From positions 1-64,000 of the forward strand of contig CAMYJW010000028.1 of assembly GCA_947258815.1 (NCBI GenBank): a stretch of DNA of 64,000 nt. The letters are read 5' to 3'. Positions 7,330 to 17,164 of the stretch are shown in pieces (position 1 is the first letter of the stretch; each line of letters opens with the position of its first letter). This DNA is from an uncultured Sphingomonadaceae bacterium. Lineage in GTDB: Bacteria > Pseudomonadota > Alphaproteobacteria > Sphingomonadales > Sphingomonadaceae. The translations under genes were made by a program, and so were the position numbers. The notes beneath the pieces are model-generated. The model had not been told where the DNA came from. It made no database searches and worked only from the letters and a program-made list of their open reading frames with translations.

Positions 7330-8088
7330 CTATTCCGCCTTCGCCGGCGATGCCGCATCCACGATAGCAATAAAACTGTCCGCCAAAAGGCTTGCGCCAC
7401 CGACCAGAGCACCGCCAACATTTTCGGCACCCAGCAGTTCCTGGGCATTCTCGGCTTTCACCGAACCGCCATAGAGAATGCGGATGGCAGCTGCCTTCTT
7501 CGCATAGATATCCTGGAGCTGCTTGCGAATCGCGCAATGCATGGAGCCAACATCGGCAACAGACGGAACCCGCCCCGTGCCAATCGCCCAGACCGGCTCA
7601 TACGCGATCGAAAGCCGATCGGCGGCATTCTTGGTCTGCGGAACAGAGCCCGCGACCTGCCTGGTGACAACGGCTTCCGCATTTCCCGAATCACGCTCCG
7701 CTTCGGTTTCGCCGACGCACACGATCACGGTCAGCCCGGCTTCCAGCGCGGCTTCGGCTTTGGCGCGGACCATTTCATCAGTCTCGCCATACCCAGCGCG
7801 CCGCTCACTGTGCCCTACGATCACGAAGTCAGCACCGGCATCTTTCAACATCGGCGCGGCGATATCACCGGTGAAAGCGCCGCTTTCCTCGGCACGGCAG
7901 TCCTGCCCGCCAACCCCGATGTTCTCGACCGCTTCCTGAAGGCGGTGAATCAGCGTCGCAGGCGGCGCCAGTGCGACCTGAACCTTGTTGTAACGTGAAG
8001 CGGCGCGATCAATTGACCGGGCTTCCGCCAGCATTGCGCGCACGCCGTTCATTTTCCAATTGCCAACAATATAGGGCAAATTTGACAT
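7330..8088 (-). CDS. tpiA: Triosephosphate isomerase
   Basis: The 252 residues are the full TIM length. Catalytic residues are visible: Lys in VGNWKMNG (about 12), His in VIVGHSERR (about 97) and Glu in IAYEPVWAIGTG (about 167); the phosphate-binding ILYGGSVKAEN is near residue 210. It interconverts dihydroxyacetone phosphate and glyceraldehyde 3-phosphate in the cytoplasm. It leads the unit with secG and pyrG and is divergent from ppiD. Confidence 0.98.
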   Translation of the reverse strand: MSNLPYIVGNWKMNGVRAMLAEARSIDRAASRYNKVQVALAPPATLIHRLQEAVENIGVGGQDCRAEESGAFTGDIAAPMLKDAGADFVIVGHSERRAGYGETDEMVRAKAEAALEAGLTVIVCVGETEAERDSGNAEAVVTRQVAGSVPQTKNAADRLSIAYEPVWAIGTGRVPSVADVGSMHCAIRKQLQDIYAKKAAAIRILYGGSVKAENAQELLGAENVGGALVGGASLLADSFIAIVDAASPAKAE

Positions 8089-8144
8089 TTCGATTCCTCA
8101 AGCCGGGGCCGAATCTGTCTATATCAGCCCCCAAAGTGCGGCGC

Positions 8145-8173
8145 TGCTATGACAGTCTGGCCCATGTTGTCAA
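8145..8173 (-). promoter_or_regulatory. Candidate promoter for tpiA
   Basis: On the minus strand a perfect TTGACA (complement of 8168-8173) is followed about 17-18 bases later by a weak -10-like TAGCAG. It sits 57-85 bases upstream of the tpiA start in the divergent gap with ppiD. The -10 match is poor. Confidence 0.33.
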
Positions 8174-8302
8174 AGCACCCGTGACGCAATCGACCCCGAA
8201 TGTTGCCGACTTGCCATTGCGAGAATGCGCGCGGCCTCCTAAAGCCGCGCGATACGACCAATTCCACCAGTTTCATCCATCGCATCTTTCCGAACGGCCA
8301 AC

Positions 8303-10246
8303 ATGCTTCAATTCTTCCGCAATTTCTTCAGTTCCAGATTCGGCGCATTCTTCGCGATTGCACTGCTGATACTGATCGCCCTCGCCTTCGCCAGCGGCGA
8401 CGTGGCGAACACCGGCAGTTTTGGCGGCATCGCCGGCGGAGATCGCGCCGCGACTGTCGGCGGCAAGCGGATCGACACGTCGACCCTCAGTCAGGCGGCG
8501 ACATCCACACTTGAACGGGTCAAGGAAAACGATCCGACGATGTCAATGAAAGCGTTTCTGGCCAACGACGGGCTTGATCAGGTGCTTGATGACCTGACCG
8601 ACCGGATGGCCATCGCCGTGTTCGGTGAAGAACACGGCATCGTCGCCGGAGACAGGCTGGTCGACAGCGAAATCGCGCAAATGCCCGCCTTCAGAGGGCC
8701 TGATGGGAAATTCAGCGAGGAACTGTTCCGCCAGATGATGCAGCAGCGCGGCATGGGCGAGCAACTTGTTCGCGAAGATCTGAGGCAGGGCCTGATCGCA
8801 CGTCAGGTGATGGTGCCTGCAAGCATCGGCGCCGCAATGCCCAAATCAATGGCAAAGCGCTATGCGGCCTTGCTTACGGAAAAGCGCAGTGGCGAGATCG
8901 CATTGCTGCCCGCGATGCTGTTTGCGGCAAAAGACAAGCCAACCGACGATCAGGTCACGAAATTCTATCAGGCGAACCAGGATGACTTTATCCGGCCTGA
9001 GCGCAGAATAATCCGGTATGCCACATTCGGGGAAGACATTCTTCAGGACATTCCCGAACCGACCGAGGCCGAAATCGCGTTTCGTTACAACGCGGACAAG
9101 GCCAATTATGCCGCCAGCGAGAAACGCCGAATCACGCAACTGATCGTCCCGACCGAGGCTGCCGCGCAAGCCGTTGTCGCCGAAATCGCGAAGGGCGGAT
9201 CGCTTGAAAGTTCCGCCAAGGCCAAGGGACTGGCCGCCAACAGCCTGGAATTCTTCTCTCGCGCGGAACTGGCCGGGCAAACCTCGAAATCGTTTGCCGA
9301 TGCGGTGTTTGCGGCAAGTAGCGGCAGCCTTGCAAAACCGGCCTCCAGCGGGCTTGGCTGGCATGTCGCGCGGGTTGACGAGATCAGGCGCAAACCGGGG
9401 CGTTCGCTCGATCAGGTGCGCGAAGAGCTGACCGGAACCATCAGGGAAGAAAAACAGCGTGTCGCGCTGACTGAACAGCTTGAGCGCATCGAAGACAGTT
9501 TCGACGATGGTGAAAGCCTTTCCGATGTGGCCGAAACGCTGGGCGCCGAGCTTAAATTGTCAAAGCCGGTAACGGCTGACGGTCAGGTCTATCTGTCGCG
9601 CACAGAAACGGTGCCTGCGCAATTGCGCCCCGTTCTCGACACCGCGTTCACCATGGAACAGGAAGAACCGCAGCTTGCCGAAGTGGAGCGCGGAAAGACC
9701 TTCGCGATCTTCGAAGTGACCGAAATTGCCGCGTCCGCCGCCGCCCCGCTCGATGAGATCAAGGACGCGGTAACCGCTGCCTATGTCCTTGAAAATGCGT
9801 CGGCGCAGGCCAAACTGTCCGCCCGCAAGGTTCAGCAGGAAGTCGTGGGCGGAAAAACTCTTGGCCAGGCGCTCGCCACGTTGAAACGCAGGCTTCCGCC
9901 CGTCCAGAAAGTTACGATGTCACGCTCCCAACTTTCGGAACTTCAGCGGCAACGCCAGCAGGTTCCCCCTCCTGTCGCGCTGATGTTCAATATGGCGGCC
10001 GGCACAACCAAGGTTCAGCCTGCGCCAAACGGACAGGGCTGGTTCATCGTCTCGCTCAGGGACATCACGCCGGGCAAAGTGGCTGATGACAATCCGATCA
10101 TCGCGACGGCCCAGGCCGAGCTTGGACGCGTTACCGGACAGGAATATACCGATGCGCTGGGGCGGGCCATCCGCAATCAGGTTGGCGTTGAACGCAACGA
10201 GGATGGCATTCGCACGGTGCGCGAACAGCTTGGCGGCGGTAGCTGA
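8303..10246 (+). CDS. ppiD: Periplasmic folding factor / peptidyl-prolyl isomerase, PpiD type
   Basis: The 647-residue product has a single N-terminal signal anchor (about 11-31: FGAFFAIALLILIALAFASG), then a SurA-like chaperone region and a parvulin-type PPIC domain around residues 265-365 (KRRITQLIVPTEAAAQAV onward), followed by a long helical C-terminal part. PpiD-type proteins are anchored near SecYEG and help fold emerging outer-membrane and periplasmic proteins. It sits 10 bases upstream of trpE, the usual sphingomonad arrangement, so it may be co-transcribed with trp. Confidence 0.9.
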   Translation: MLQFFRNFFSSRFGAFFAIALLILIALAFASGDVANTGSFGGIAGGDRAATVGGKRIDTSTLSQAATSTLERVKENDPTMSMKAFLANDGLDQVLDDLTDRMAIAVFGEEHGIVAGDRLVDSEIAQMPAFRGPDGKFSEELFRQMMQQRGMGEQLVREDLRQGLIARQVMVPASIGAAMPKSMAKRYAALLTEKRSGEIALLPAMLFAAKDKPTDDQVTKFYQANQDDFIRPERRIIRYATFGEDILQDIPEPTEAEIAFRYNADKANYAASEKRRITQLIVPTEAAAQAVVAEIAKGGSLESSAKAKGLAANSLEFFSRAELAGQTSKSFADAVFAASSGSLAKPASSGLGWHVARVDEIRRKPGRSLDQVREELTGTIREEKQRVALTEQLERIEDSFDDGESLSDVAETLGAELKLSKPVTADGQVYLSRTETVPAQLRPVLDTAFTMEQEEPQLAEVERGKTFAIFEVTEIAASAAAPLDEIKDAVTAAYVLENASAQAKLSARKVQQEVVGGKTLGQALATLKRRLPPVQKVTMSRSQLSELQRQRQQVPPPVALMFNMAAGTTKVQPAPNGQGWFIVSLRDITPGKVADDNPIIATAQAELGRVTGQEYTDALGRAIRNQVGVERNEDGIRTVREQLGGGS

Positions 10247-10256
10247 GCGGGCCCGC

Positions 10257-11786
10257 ATGAACACTGCACAAACCGGAAATATGACGCACAACTGGAGCGA
10301 CACGGCTGCCTCGCTGGCCAAAGGCAAACCGGGCCTGCTGTGGCGAAAACTGATTGCGGATACCGAAACGCCGGTGGGCGCGGCACTCAAGCTGTTCGAG
10401 GCTGAGCGCGGCGATTTTCTGCTTGAATCGGTCGAAGGCGGTGAATTTCGCGGGCGCTACAGTCTGGTCGGGCTGGACCCGGATCTGGTGTTTCGCGCAA
10501 CCGGGCGATCTTGCGCCATCAACGATCGCTGGCAGACGGACCGCTCCGCATTTGAGCCGCTTGCCGGTGACAGCCTGTCGGAATTGCGCGCCATCGTTTC
10601 GGCATGTCATATCGACGTGCCCGACGCGCTGCCTCGCGCCCTTGCCTGTCTGGTCGGCTATTTCGGGTATGAAACGATCGGTCTGGTCGAAAAGCTGCCG
10701 CGTGCCCCGGAAAGCGCGCTTGGCCTGCCTGACATGTTCTTTGTGCGGCCCACGGTTATTCTGGTGTTCGATGGGCTGACCGACGAGCTGTTCTGCGTCG
10801 CGCCTGTCTGGCCCGGCGAATCCGAACCACAAGCCGCGATGGAAACGGCACGCGAACGGATTGAGGAAACGCTGCATAAACTTGCCCGGCCTGCCCCCGC
10901 GCAGCCCCCCATAACCGACCTGCCCGAACCGCAATTGACGCCGACAATGCCTGCGGACGATTATAAATCCATGGTGCTGAAGGCCAAGGACTACATCGAA
11001 GCCGGCGATATCTTTCAGGTCGTGCTGGCGCAGCGTTTCACCTGTCCGTTCACATTGCCGCCGCTGGCGCTGTATCGCGCGTTGCGGCGCATAAACCCCT
11101 CACCGTTTCTCTATTTCCTCGATCTTCCCGGCTTCGCGCTGATCGGCTCCAGCCCGGAAATTCTGGTGCGGGTGCGCGATGGCGATGTCACCATCCGCCC
11201 GATTGCGGGCACCAGGCCGCGCGGCAAGACGCCGGAAGAAGACAAAGAAAACGAAATCAGCCTGCTTGCCGATCCCAAGGAACGCGCCGAACACCTGATG
11301 CTGCTTGATCTGGGCCGCAACGATGTTGGCCGGGTAGCAAAGCGCAATACCGTGCACGTCACCGAAAGCTACGACATCGAACGTTACAGCCATGTCATGC
11401 ACATCGTTTCCAACGTCGAAGGGCAGCTCGATACGGAAAGCCACGACGCGATCGACGCGGTGTTCGCGGGATTTCCCGCCGGAACGGTCAGCGGCGCGCC
11501 CAAGATCCACGCCTGCGAGATTATCGCCGAGCTCGAACCGGAAACGCGCGGTGCCTATGCGGGCGGCGTCGGCTATTTCGCACCCGACGGCTCGGTCGAC
11601 AGCTGCATTGTCCTGCGCACGGCGGTGGTGAAAGACGGCATGATGCACGTTCAGGCAGGGGCCGGCATCGTTGCAGATTCCAACCCCGAATACGAGCAGC
11701 GCGAATGCGAAGCAAAGGCGGGCGCGCTGTTTGCCGCTGCAAAAGAGGCCGTGCGGATCGCTGGCGAACCCGGATTCGGTCAATGA
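10257..11786 (+). CDS. trpE: Anthranilate synthase component I
   Basis: The 509-residue product catalyses the first committed step of tryptophan synthesis with TrpG. The N-terminal FLLESVEGGEFRGRYS region (about 60) is the tryptophan feedback pocket. The catalytic chorismate-binding domain has PIAGTRPRGKTPEEDKENE, MLLDLGRNDVGRVAKRNTV and the late GGVGYFAPDGSVDSCI. The start ATG at 10257 lies 10 bases after the ppiD stop; an ATG at 10281 is an alternative. No leader peptide or attenuator is visible between ppiD and trpE, so control probably rests on feedback. Confidence 0.97.
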   Translation: MNTAQTGNMTHNWSDTAASLAKGKPGLLWRKLIADTETPVGAALKLFEAERGDFLLESVEGGEFRGRYSLVGLDPDLVFRATGRSCAINDRWQTDRSAFEPLAGDSLSELRAIVSACHIDVPDALPRALACLVGYFGYETIGLVEKLPRAPESALGLPDMFFVRPTVILVFDGLTDELFCVAPVWPGESEPQAAMETARERIEETLHKLARPAPAQPPITDLPEPQLTPTMPADDYKSMVLKAKDYIEAGDIFQVVLAQRFTCPFTLPPLALYRALRRINPSPFLYFLDLPGFALIGSSPEILVRVRDGDVTIRPIAGTRPRGKTPEEDKENEISLLADPKERAEHLMLLDLGRNDVGRVAKRNTVHVTESYDIERYSHVMHIVSNVEGQLDTESHDAIDAVFAGFPAGTVSGAPKIHACEIIAELEPETRGAYAGGVGYFAPDGSVDSCIVLRTAVVKDGMMHVQAGAGIVADSNPEYEQRECEAKAGALFAAAKEAVRIAGEPGFGQ

Positions 11787-11853
11787 TCGGCACGCGGGCA
11801 AGCACTTGCACGTGTGGCGATGCAGCCGAAACCGAGCTAGAACGGCGGGGCCT

Positions 11854-12438
11854 ATGATCCTTGTTATCGACAATTACGACAGTTTCACGTTCAACCTTGT
11901 CCATTATCTGATGGAACTGGGCGCGGATGTTGAAGTGGTGCGCAACGATGCGATGTCGGCCAGCCAGGCGATTGCCACCGGCGCGCAAGGGTTCCTGATT
12001 TCGCCCGGCCCGTGCACACCCAATGAAGCGGGCGTCAGCCTCGATCTGGTGGCTGCCTGCGCGGATGCGACAAAACCCCTGCTTGGCGTGTGTCTGGGGC
12101 ATCAATCGATCGGCCAGCATTTTGGCGGAACGGTGCTGCGTGGCGGACTGATGCACGGCAAGACATCCCCGGTCAGCCATGATGGAACCGGCGTGTTTGC
12201 GGGCCTGCCTTCACCTTTCAATGCGACTCGCTATCATTCGCTGGTGGTTGAAGACACACCGCCCGAGCTGCTGATAAACGCGACTTCCGACGATGCCCAT
12301 ACCATGGGGTTTCGGCATGAAAGCCTGCCGATTCACGGGGTTCAGTTTCACCCTGAGAGCATCGCCACCGAATATGGCCACGAACTGCTGGCCAATTTCA
12401 TGAAACTGTGCGGACTGGAAGCAAAGGTGCAAGCCTGA
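11854..12438 (+). CDS. trpG: Anthranilate synthase component II (glutamine amidotransferase)
   Basis: This is a 194-residue class I amidotransferase. The product opens MILVIDNYDSFTFNLVHYL and carries the nucleophile in LLGVCLGHQSIGQ (Cys about 80) with the His-Glu pair in GVQFHPESIATEYG (about 169-171). It supplies ammonia to TrpE and could also serve p-aminobenzoate synthesis. The stop overlaps the trpD start (TGATG at 12436-12440). Confidence 0.97.
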   Translation: MILVIDNYDSFTFNLVHYLMELGADVEVVRNDAMSASQAIATGAQGFLISPGPCTPNEAGVSLDLVAACADATKPLLGVCLGHQSIGQHFGGTVLRGGLMHGKTSPVSHDGTGVFAGLPSPFNATRYHSLVVEDTPPELLINATSDDAHTMGFRHESLPIHGVQFHPESIATEYGHELLANFMKLCGLEAKVQA

Positions 12439-13400
12439 TGGACGCAGTTGCAGAAACCGAAGCACTGTTCGGGCGCATGCTCGATGGCGAAATGGATGAG
12501 GCCGAAATCGCCGACATTCTGGTTGGTATGGCGCATGCAGGAGAAACCGCGCAGGATATCGCGGGCGCGGTTCTGGCGATGCGCGCGCGCATGAAAACGA
12601 TCAGCGCGCCTGCCAGCGCGATCGATGTGTGCGGCACCGGCGGCGATGGCCAGCACAGCCTGAATGTCTCTACCGCGGTTGCGATTGTCGTTGCCGCATG
12701 CGGCGTTCCGGTCGCCAAGCATGGCAACCGCGCGGCATCGAGCAAGGCAGGCGGTGCCGATACGCTTGAGGCACTGGGCCTCAACCTTGCGGGCGCCAGC
12801 GAAAAAGCGGAAGAAACGCTTGCCGATATCGGCATCGCATTCCTGTTTGCGCAGGCCCACCACCCGGCGATGAAACACGTCATGCCGATCCGCAAATCGC
12901 TGGGTATTCGCACGATTTTCAACCTCATCGGACCGCTCGCCAATCCTGCTGGCGTTCGCCGCCAGCTTGTCGGCGTCGCCACGCCCGATCTAGTCCCGGT
13001 TTACAGCGAGGCGATGGCTCTGCTGGGTTGCGAAGCGGCGATTGTCGTTTCGGGTGAGGAAGGCCTGGACGAAATCTCGATTGCCGGGCCAACGCGCCTC
13101 GCCGCGATCAACATGCCGCAGATCGGTACCTCGGTTTCGCCGGACGACGCTGGCCTGCCTAGCCACCCCCTTGGCGATCTGCGCGGCGGCGATGCCGATT
13201 TCAACGCGGCGGCGCTCAACCGCTTGCTGATCGGAGAAAAAGGCGCCTATCGCGATGCTGTCCTCATCAATGCGGCAGGTGCGCTGATCGTTGCTGACGA
13301 AGTAAGCAACTGGCGCGAAGGCGTTGAGGAAGCTGCGGAAACGATTGACAAGGGACTGGCCAAAGCATTGCTTGATTGCTGGGTCGATATGGTAAAATGA
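12438..13400 (+). CDS. trpD: Anthranilate phosphoribosyltransferase
   Basis: The 320-residue product shows the PRPP-binding DVCGTGGDGQHSLNVSTA (about 66-83) and KHGNRAASSKAGGADTLEAL, plus the anthranilate-site region MPIRKSLGIRTIFNLIGPL. It transfers phosphoribose to anthranilate. Translation is coupled to trpG by the TGATG overlap, and trpC follows 12 bases after its stop. Confidence 0.97.
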   Translation: MDAVAETEALFGRMLDGEMDEAEIADILVGMAHAGETAQDIAGAVLAMRARMKTISAPASAIDVCGTGGDGQHSLNVSTAVAIVVAACGVPVAKHGNRAASSKAGGADTLEALGLNLAGASEKAEETLADIGIAFLFAQAHHPAMKHVMPIRKSLGIRTIFNLIGPLANPAGVRRQLVGVATPDLVPVYSEAMALLGCEAAIVVSGEEGLDEISIAGPTRLAAINMPQIGTSVSPDDAGLPSHPLGDLRGGDADFNAAALNRLLIGEKGAYRDAVLINAAGALIVADEVSNWREGVEEAAETIDKGLAKALLDCWVDMVK

Positions 13401-13412
13401 GCAGAACTGACG

Positions 13413-14198
13413 ATGGATAAGCTCACCGAAATCTGCAATGCAAAGCGCATTGAAGTGGCCGCGCGCCGGGCCGAACGCTCCGCTGCCGCACTCGATCATG
13501 CGGCGGCCGGACAATCGGCCCCGCGCGGGTTTCGTGCCGCGCTTGAAGAAAAAGCTGCGAACGGCTTCGGTCTGATTGCGGAAATCAAGAAGGCATCGCC
13601 TTCGAAAGGCCTTATCCGCGCCGATTTCCAGCCCGCCGATCATGCCCGCGCCTATGAAGCGGGCGGTGCGGCCTGCCTTTCGGTGCTGACCGACGCCCCC
13701 TATTTTCAGGGGCATGAGGAATTCCTGATCGCTGCCCGCGCGGCTTGCACTCTGCCGGTTTTGCGCAAGGATTTCATGGTCGATCCCTGGCAGGTTGCCG
13801 AAGCCCGCGCAATTGGCGCGGACGCGATCCTGATTATCGTTGCCGCGCTTGAAGATGCGGCAATGGCGGAAATCGAAGCGGCAGCGATCGAGCGCGGAAT
13901 GGACGTGCTGGTGGAAGTGCATAACGAGGCCGAAATGGAACGGGCTGCCGATCTTCAATCGCGCCTGATCGGCATCAACAATCGCGATCTCAAGCGATTT
14001 GAAACCGATATCGCGATCACCGAGCGGCTTGCCCCGCTTGCGCCGGAAGGCACACTGCTGGTCAGCGAAAGCGGGATTGCCGATCATGGCGATCTTCAGC
14101 GCCTTTCAGGCTGCGGCGCGCGCTGTTTTCTGGTGGGCGAGAGCCTGATGCGCCAGTCCGATATCGAAGCGGCAACGCGCGCGCTACTCAGGGGATGA
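13413..14198 (+). CDS. trpC: Indole-3-glycerol phosphate synthase
   Basis: This is a 261-residue TIM-barrel enzyme. Key segments are [16 protein letters not shown] (catalytic Glu/Lys), [15 protein letters not shown] (catalytic Lys), [14 protein letters not shown] and [14 protein letters not shown]. It closes the indole ring in tryptophan synthesis. It is the last gene of trpEGDC; its 3' end overlaps the convergent AI-2E transporter gene by 15 bases. Confidence 0.97.
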   Translation: MDKLTEICNAKRIEVAARRAERSAAALDHAAAGQSAPRGFRAALEEKAANGFGLIAEIKKASPSKGLIRADFQPADHARAYEAGGAACLSVLTDAPYFQGHEEFLIAARAACTLPVLRKDFMVDPWQVAEARAIGADAILIIVAALEDAAMAEIEAAAIERGMDVLVEVHNEAEMERAADLQSRLIGINNRDLKRFETDIAITERLAPLAPEGTLLVSESGIADHGDLQRLSGCGARCFLVGESLMRQSDIEAATRALLRG

Positions 14199-15266
14199 GT
14201 CTGCCTCTTTCGCGGCAAGTTTCGCGCGCTGATCGGTCGCAATCTGCCAGACTGCCAGGAACAGCGCAGCGATGATCGGTCCCATCACAACGCCGTTCAG
14301 CCCCATCAGTTTCAGGCCCGCCACGGTTGTTATCAGGACAACGAACTCCGGCAGCTTGGCATCGTGCCCCACCAGAATCGGGCGTAACAGGTTGTCGATC
14401 AGGCCAATCACGAAAAATCCGCAGAACGTAAGAACCGCGCCTTCCCAGATTGATCCGGTCGCGAACAGATAGATCGCGACCGGCACCCAGACGACCCCGG
14501 TTCCCACCGCCGGAAACAGCGAGAACAAGGCCATCAACAGCCCCCAGAGAACGGCGGCTTCGATTCCCAGAATCCAGAAGATGATCCCGCCTACCAGCCC
14601 CTGAAGCACCGAAACGACCACTGTGCCGCGCATCGTCGCGCGCACAACAATGATAAAGTGCTCGACAAGCGAATCGCGAATTTCAGGGCGCAGCGGCATC
14701 GCCGCGCTGACTTTGGCGCCAATCGCATCGCCATCGCGCAACAGGAAGAACGCCAGATACAGCAGGATACCCAGCGAAGCGAGCAGCTCAAGCGCGCCTT
14801 GTCCGAACCATAATGCGCGCGACGCAATACTGCGCAGCACTGCGGATACGCTGGACCCCAGCATCGCCAGGGCCGTTTCCAGATCGGTCAGCCCGGCGCG
14901 AGCCAGCGCCCTGTCCGCCCAATCCGGCAACGCGCCCTGAACAGTGCGAAACAACTCGCCAAGATCAATCTCGCCCGATTGCAGCCTTTCATAAATCGAG
15001 GCCGCTTCCTGAACCAGGCTGATCGCCAGCAGAAACGCGGGCAGAATCACAACGCCAACGATCAAAAGCAGGCACAGCGAGGCAGAGAGATTTCGGCGCC
15101 CCCCGGTTGCGGTGTTGAGCCGGAGATAGACCGGCCTGAACAGGATACCGACGATCAATCCCCACAGGATCGCGCCCAGAAACGGGGCGACCAGCCACGC
15201 AAACGCAAAGGAAATCAGCACGATCAGGGCGAGAAAGCCACCGTCTTCAAAACGCCAGGTACGCAT
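14184..15266 (-). CDS. AI-2E family transporter (PerM-like membrane protein)
   Basis: The 360-residue product is strongly hydrophobic with about 7-8 predicted helices: two near the N-terminus ([20 protein letters not shown] onward), one about 60-85, and a cluster from about 150 to 340. It ends in a short polar tail. The pattern fits the AI-2E/PerM family, whose members are proton-driven exporters or unassigned permeases; a quorum-signal role cannot be inferred. It is antisense to the flanking trp and moa genes and interrupts an otherwise collinear block. Confidence 0.85.
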   Translation of the reverse strand: MRTWRFEDGGFLALIVLISFAFAWLVAPFLGAILWGLIVGILFRPVYLRLNTATGGRRNLSASLCLLLIVGVVILPAFLLAISLVQEAASIYERLQSGEIDLGELFRTVQGALPDWADRALARAGLTDLETALAMLGSSVSAVLRSIASRALWFGQGALELLASLGILLYLAFFLLRDGDAIGAKVSAAMPLRPEIRDSLVEHFIIVVRATMRGTVVVSVLQGLVGGIIFWILGIEAAVLWGLLMALFSLFPAVGTGVVWVPVAIYLFATGSIWEGAVLTFCGFFVIGLIDNLLRPILVGHDAKLPEFVVLITTVAGLKLMGLNGVVMGPIIAALFLAVWQIATDQRAKLAAKEADSSPE

Positions 15267-15365
15267 ATCTCATCCGTCTGATCGGTTCATAACGAAGCAC
15301 TCTCGCACAAAGCGAATGCCAAATCCATCGCTTGCGCACACTGTTATCCCGCGCAACTGTCTGGC

Positions 15366-15875
15366 ATGGGTCGCGCTATGGAATCATCGTCTGGCAACAG
15401 TTCGCTCACCCATCTCGACGACAAGGGCAACGCCCGCATGGTCGATATCGGGCAGAAGGCCGCGTCGCAGCGGCTCGCAATCGCTTCGGGCCGCATTCGC
15501 ATGTCAGCCGATGCGCTGGCGGCCGTGCGCGCCGGAAATGCGCCCAAAGGAGACGTTCTTGCCACGGCGCGCGTTGCGGGGATCATGGCCGCGAAAAAAA
15601 CGGCTGATCTGATCCCGATGTGCCATCCGCTCGCCCTCGATAGCGTGTCGCTGGATTTTGCATTCGAAACCGATGGCGTGCGCGCAACCGCCAGCGCGGC
15701 GCTTACCGGCAAGACCGGCGTTGAAATGGAAGCCATCACAGCCGCCGCAATCGCGCTCATCACGATTTACGATATGGCGAAGGCTCTGGATAAGGGCATG
15801 GTGATCGAGGATGTCCGCCTGATCGAAAAACGCGGCGGCAAATCGGGAACATGGCGCGCGGCAGACCACCGCTGA
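15366..15875 (+). CDS. moaC: Cyclic pyranopterin monophosphate synthase
   Basis: The 169-residue product shows MVDIGQKAASQRLA near the start, the conserved KKTADLIPMCHPLALDSV (about 76-93) and GVEMEAITAAAIALITIYDM with the catalytic Asp/Lys segment MAKALDKGM. It converts the GTP-derived intermediate to cPMP, the second step of molybdenum cofactor synthesis. The start may be ATG 15366 or ATG 15378. The stop overlaps the moeA start (TGATG, 15873-15877). Confidence 0.96.
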   Translation: MGRAMESSSGNSSLTHLDDKGNARMVDIGQKAASQRLAIASGRIRMSADALAAVRAGNAPKGDVLATARVAGIMAAKKTADLIPMCHPLALDSVSLDFAFETDGVRATASAALTGKTGVEMEAITAAAIALITIYDMAKALDKGMVIEDVRLIEKRGGKSGTWRAADHR

Positions 15876-17095
15876 TGGCAAAACCAGCTCCCTTACCGCT
15901 TGAAGAAGCGCAAGCCCGCCTGCTCGATCTGGCGCCGCCGTTGGCGGTCGACGATGTCGATGTTGAAAACGGGTTGAACCGATACCTTGCAGAGCCGGTC
16001 CGCGCTTTCAGGACGCAGCCCGCAGCGGATCTCTCGGCAATGGACGGTTATGCCGTCAGACCCGGCGATCTGGCCGGGCCCTGGACCATCATCGGTGAAA
16101 GCGCAGCGGGCCATCCTTTTGCCGGGCATGTTGAACCCGGCCAGGCAGTGCGCATTGCAACCGGGGCATTGATCCCCGACGGAACCGGCTGCGTGATTCT
16201 TCAGGAAGATGTCGAACGCACCGACAACCTTATCGTGCTGACAGGGACGCCTCCCGATCCGCCCGCGAAACACATCCGCCGCAAAGGCCTTGATTTTAAC
16301 GAAGGTGACGAGGTGCTGGCCACAGGCAGCAGGATCGGCCCGGCGCAAGTGGCTCTTACACTTTCGTCGGGAAACCGGAACATTGCGGTGCGCCGCGCGC
16401 CCCGGATCGCAATTATCGACAGTGGGGACGAACTTTCAGCTTCGCCCGAAGCGTGCGCGCCGCATCAGATCCCCGCAAGCAACGGTGCCATGTTACTGGC
16501 GATGGTCCGCACCCTGCCCTGTGAAGCCAAACGGATCGGCCCCGTCGCGGATGACCTGAAGGCGATGGCACACACGCTTGCTCGGGCAGAAGACGCGGAC
16601 GTTATCGTCACCAGCGGCGGCGCGTCGGTCGGCGATCACGATCTTGTGCGCCCGGCAATCGAGGCATGGGGCGCCAGTATCGATTTCTGGCGCGTCGCAA
16701 TCAAACCGGGCAAGCCGCTGCTGGTCGCCACGCGCGAAGGACTGAACGGCAGACAGATTATTCTCGGCCTGCCGGGAAACCCGGTTTCCAGCCATGTCAC
16801 TGCCTATCTCTTTCTGCTGCCGCTGTTGCGCAAACTGCTGGGCGCAGCCAACCCGCTGCCGCGACGTTTCAGGACAACACTGGGCGAACAGCTTGCGGCA
16901 AACGGTTCGCGCCGGGAATTTCGCAGAGCCGTCTGGAACGGATCCAGTATCCAAAGCCAGACCATTCAGGACAGTGGCGCGCTTGCCGCGCTCTCCGCAA
17001 GCAACGCGCTGATCGATCGCGAGGCGAATGCACCGCCTGCGGCAATCGGCGAAGAGGTCTTTGCATTTCTGCTCGAAAATGGCGGAATCACTTGA
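15875..17095 (+). CDS. moeA: Molybdopterin molybdotransferase
   Basis: The 406-residue product inserts molybdate into adenylated molybdopterin. It shows AADLSAMDGYAVRPGDL (about 50), domain III motifs VIVTSGGASVGDHDLVRPAI (about 250) and KPGKPLLVA, and LGLPGNPVSSHVTAYLF. The ATG at 15875 is chosen because it overlaps the moaC stop and starts right at the conserved N-terminus. An ATG at 15851 would extend into moaC. Confidence 0.96.
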   Translation: MAKPAPLPLEEAQARLLDLAPPLAVDDVDVENGLNRYLAEPVRAFRTQPAADLSAMDGYAVRPGDLAGPWTIIGESAAGHPFAGHVEPGQAVRIATGALIPDGTGCVILQEDVERTDNLIVLTGTPPDPPAKHIRRKGLDFNEGDEVLATGSRIGPAQVALTLSSGNRNIAVRRAPRIAIIDSGDELSASPEACAPHQIPASNGAMLLAMVRTLPCEAKRIGPVADDLKAMAHTLARAEDADVIVTSGGASVGDHDLVRPAIEAWGASIDFWRVAIKPGKPLLVATREGLNGRQIILGLPGNPVSSHVTAYLFLLPLLRKLLGAANPLPRRFRTTLGEQLAANGSRREFRRAVWNGSSIQSQTIQDSGALAALSASNALIDREANAPPAAIGEEVFAFLLENGGIT

Positions 17096-17119
17096 CGGGT
17101 GGAATTTCGTTGCTTAATT

Positions 17120-17134
17120 GTTCCACATCTGTTC
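17120..17134 (+). promoter_or_regulatory. SOS box (alphaproteobacterial LexA operator)
   Basis: GTTC (17120-17123), seven bases, GTTC (17131-17134) is an exact match to the alphaproteobacterial LexA operator GTTC-N7-GTTC. A TATAAC (17137-17142) directly after it could be the -10, so LexA would block its own promoter. It lies 31 bases before the lexA ATG. Confidence 0.85.
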
Positions 17135-17164
17135 ACTATAACGCCCACGGGAGGGCCGCGAACG

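Noticed and set aside
12990..14087. 365-residue minus-strand frame
   Set aside because: Antisense shadow of trpD/trpC, a known effect of GC-rich codon use.
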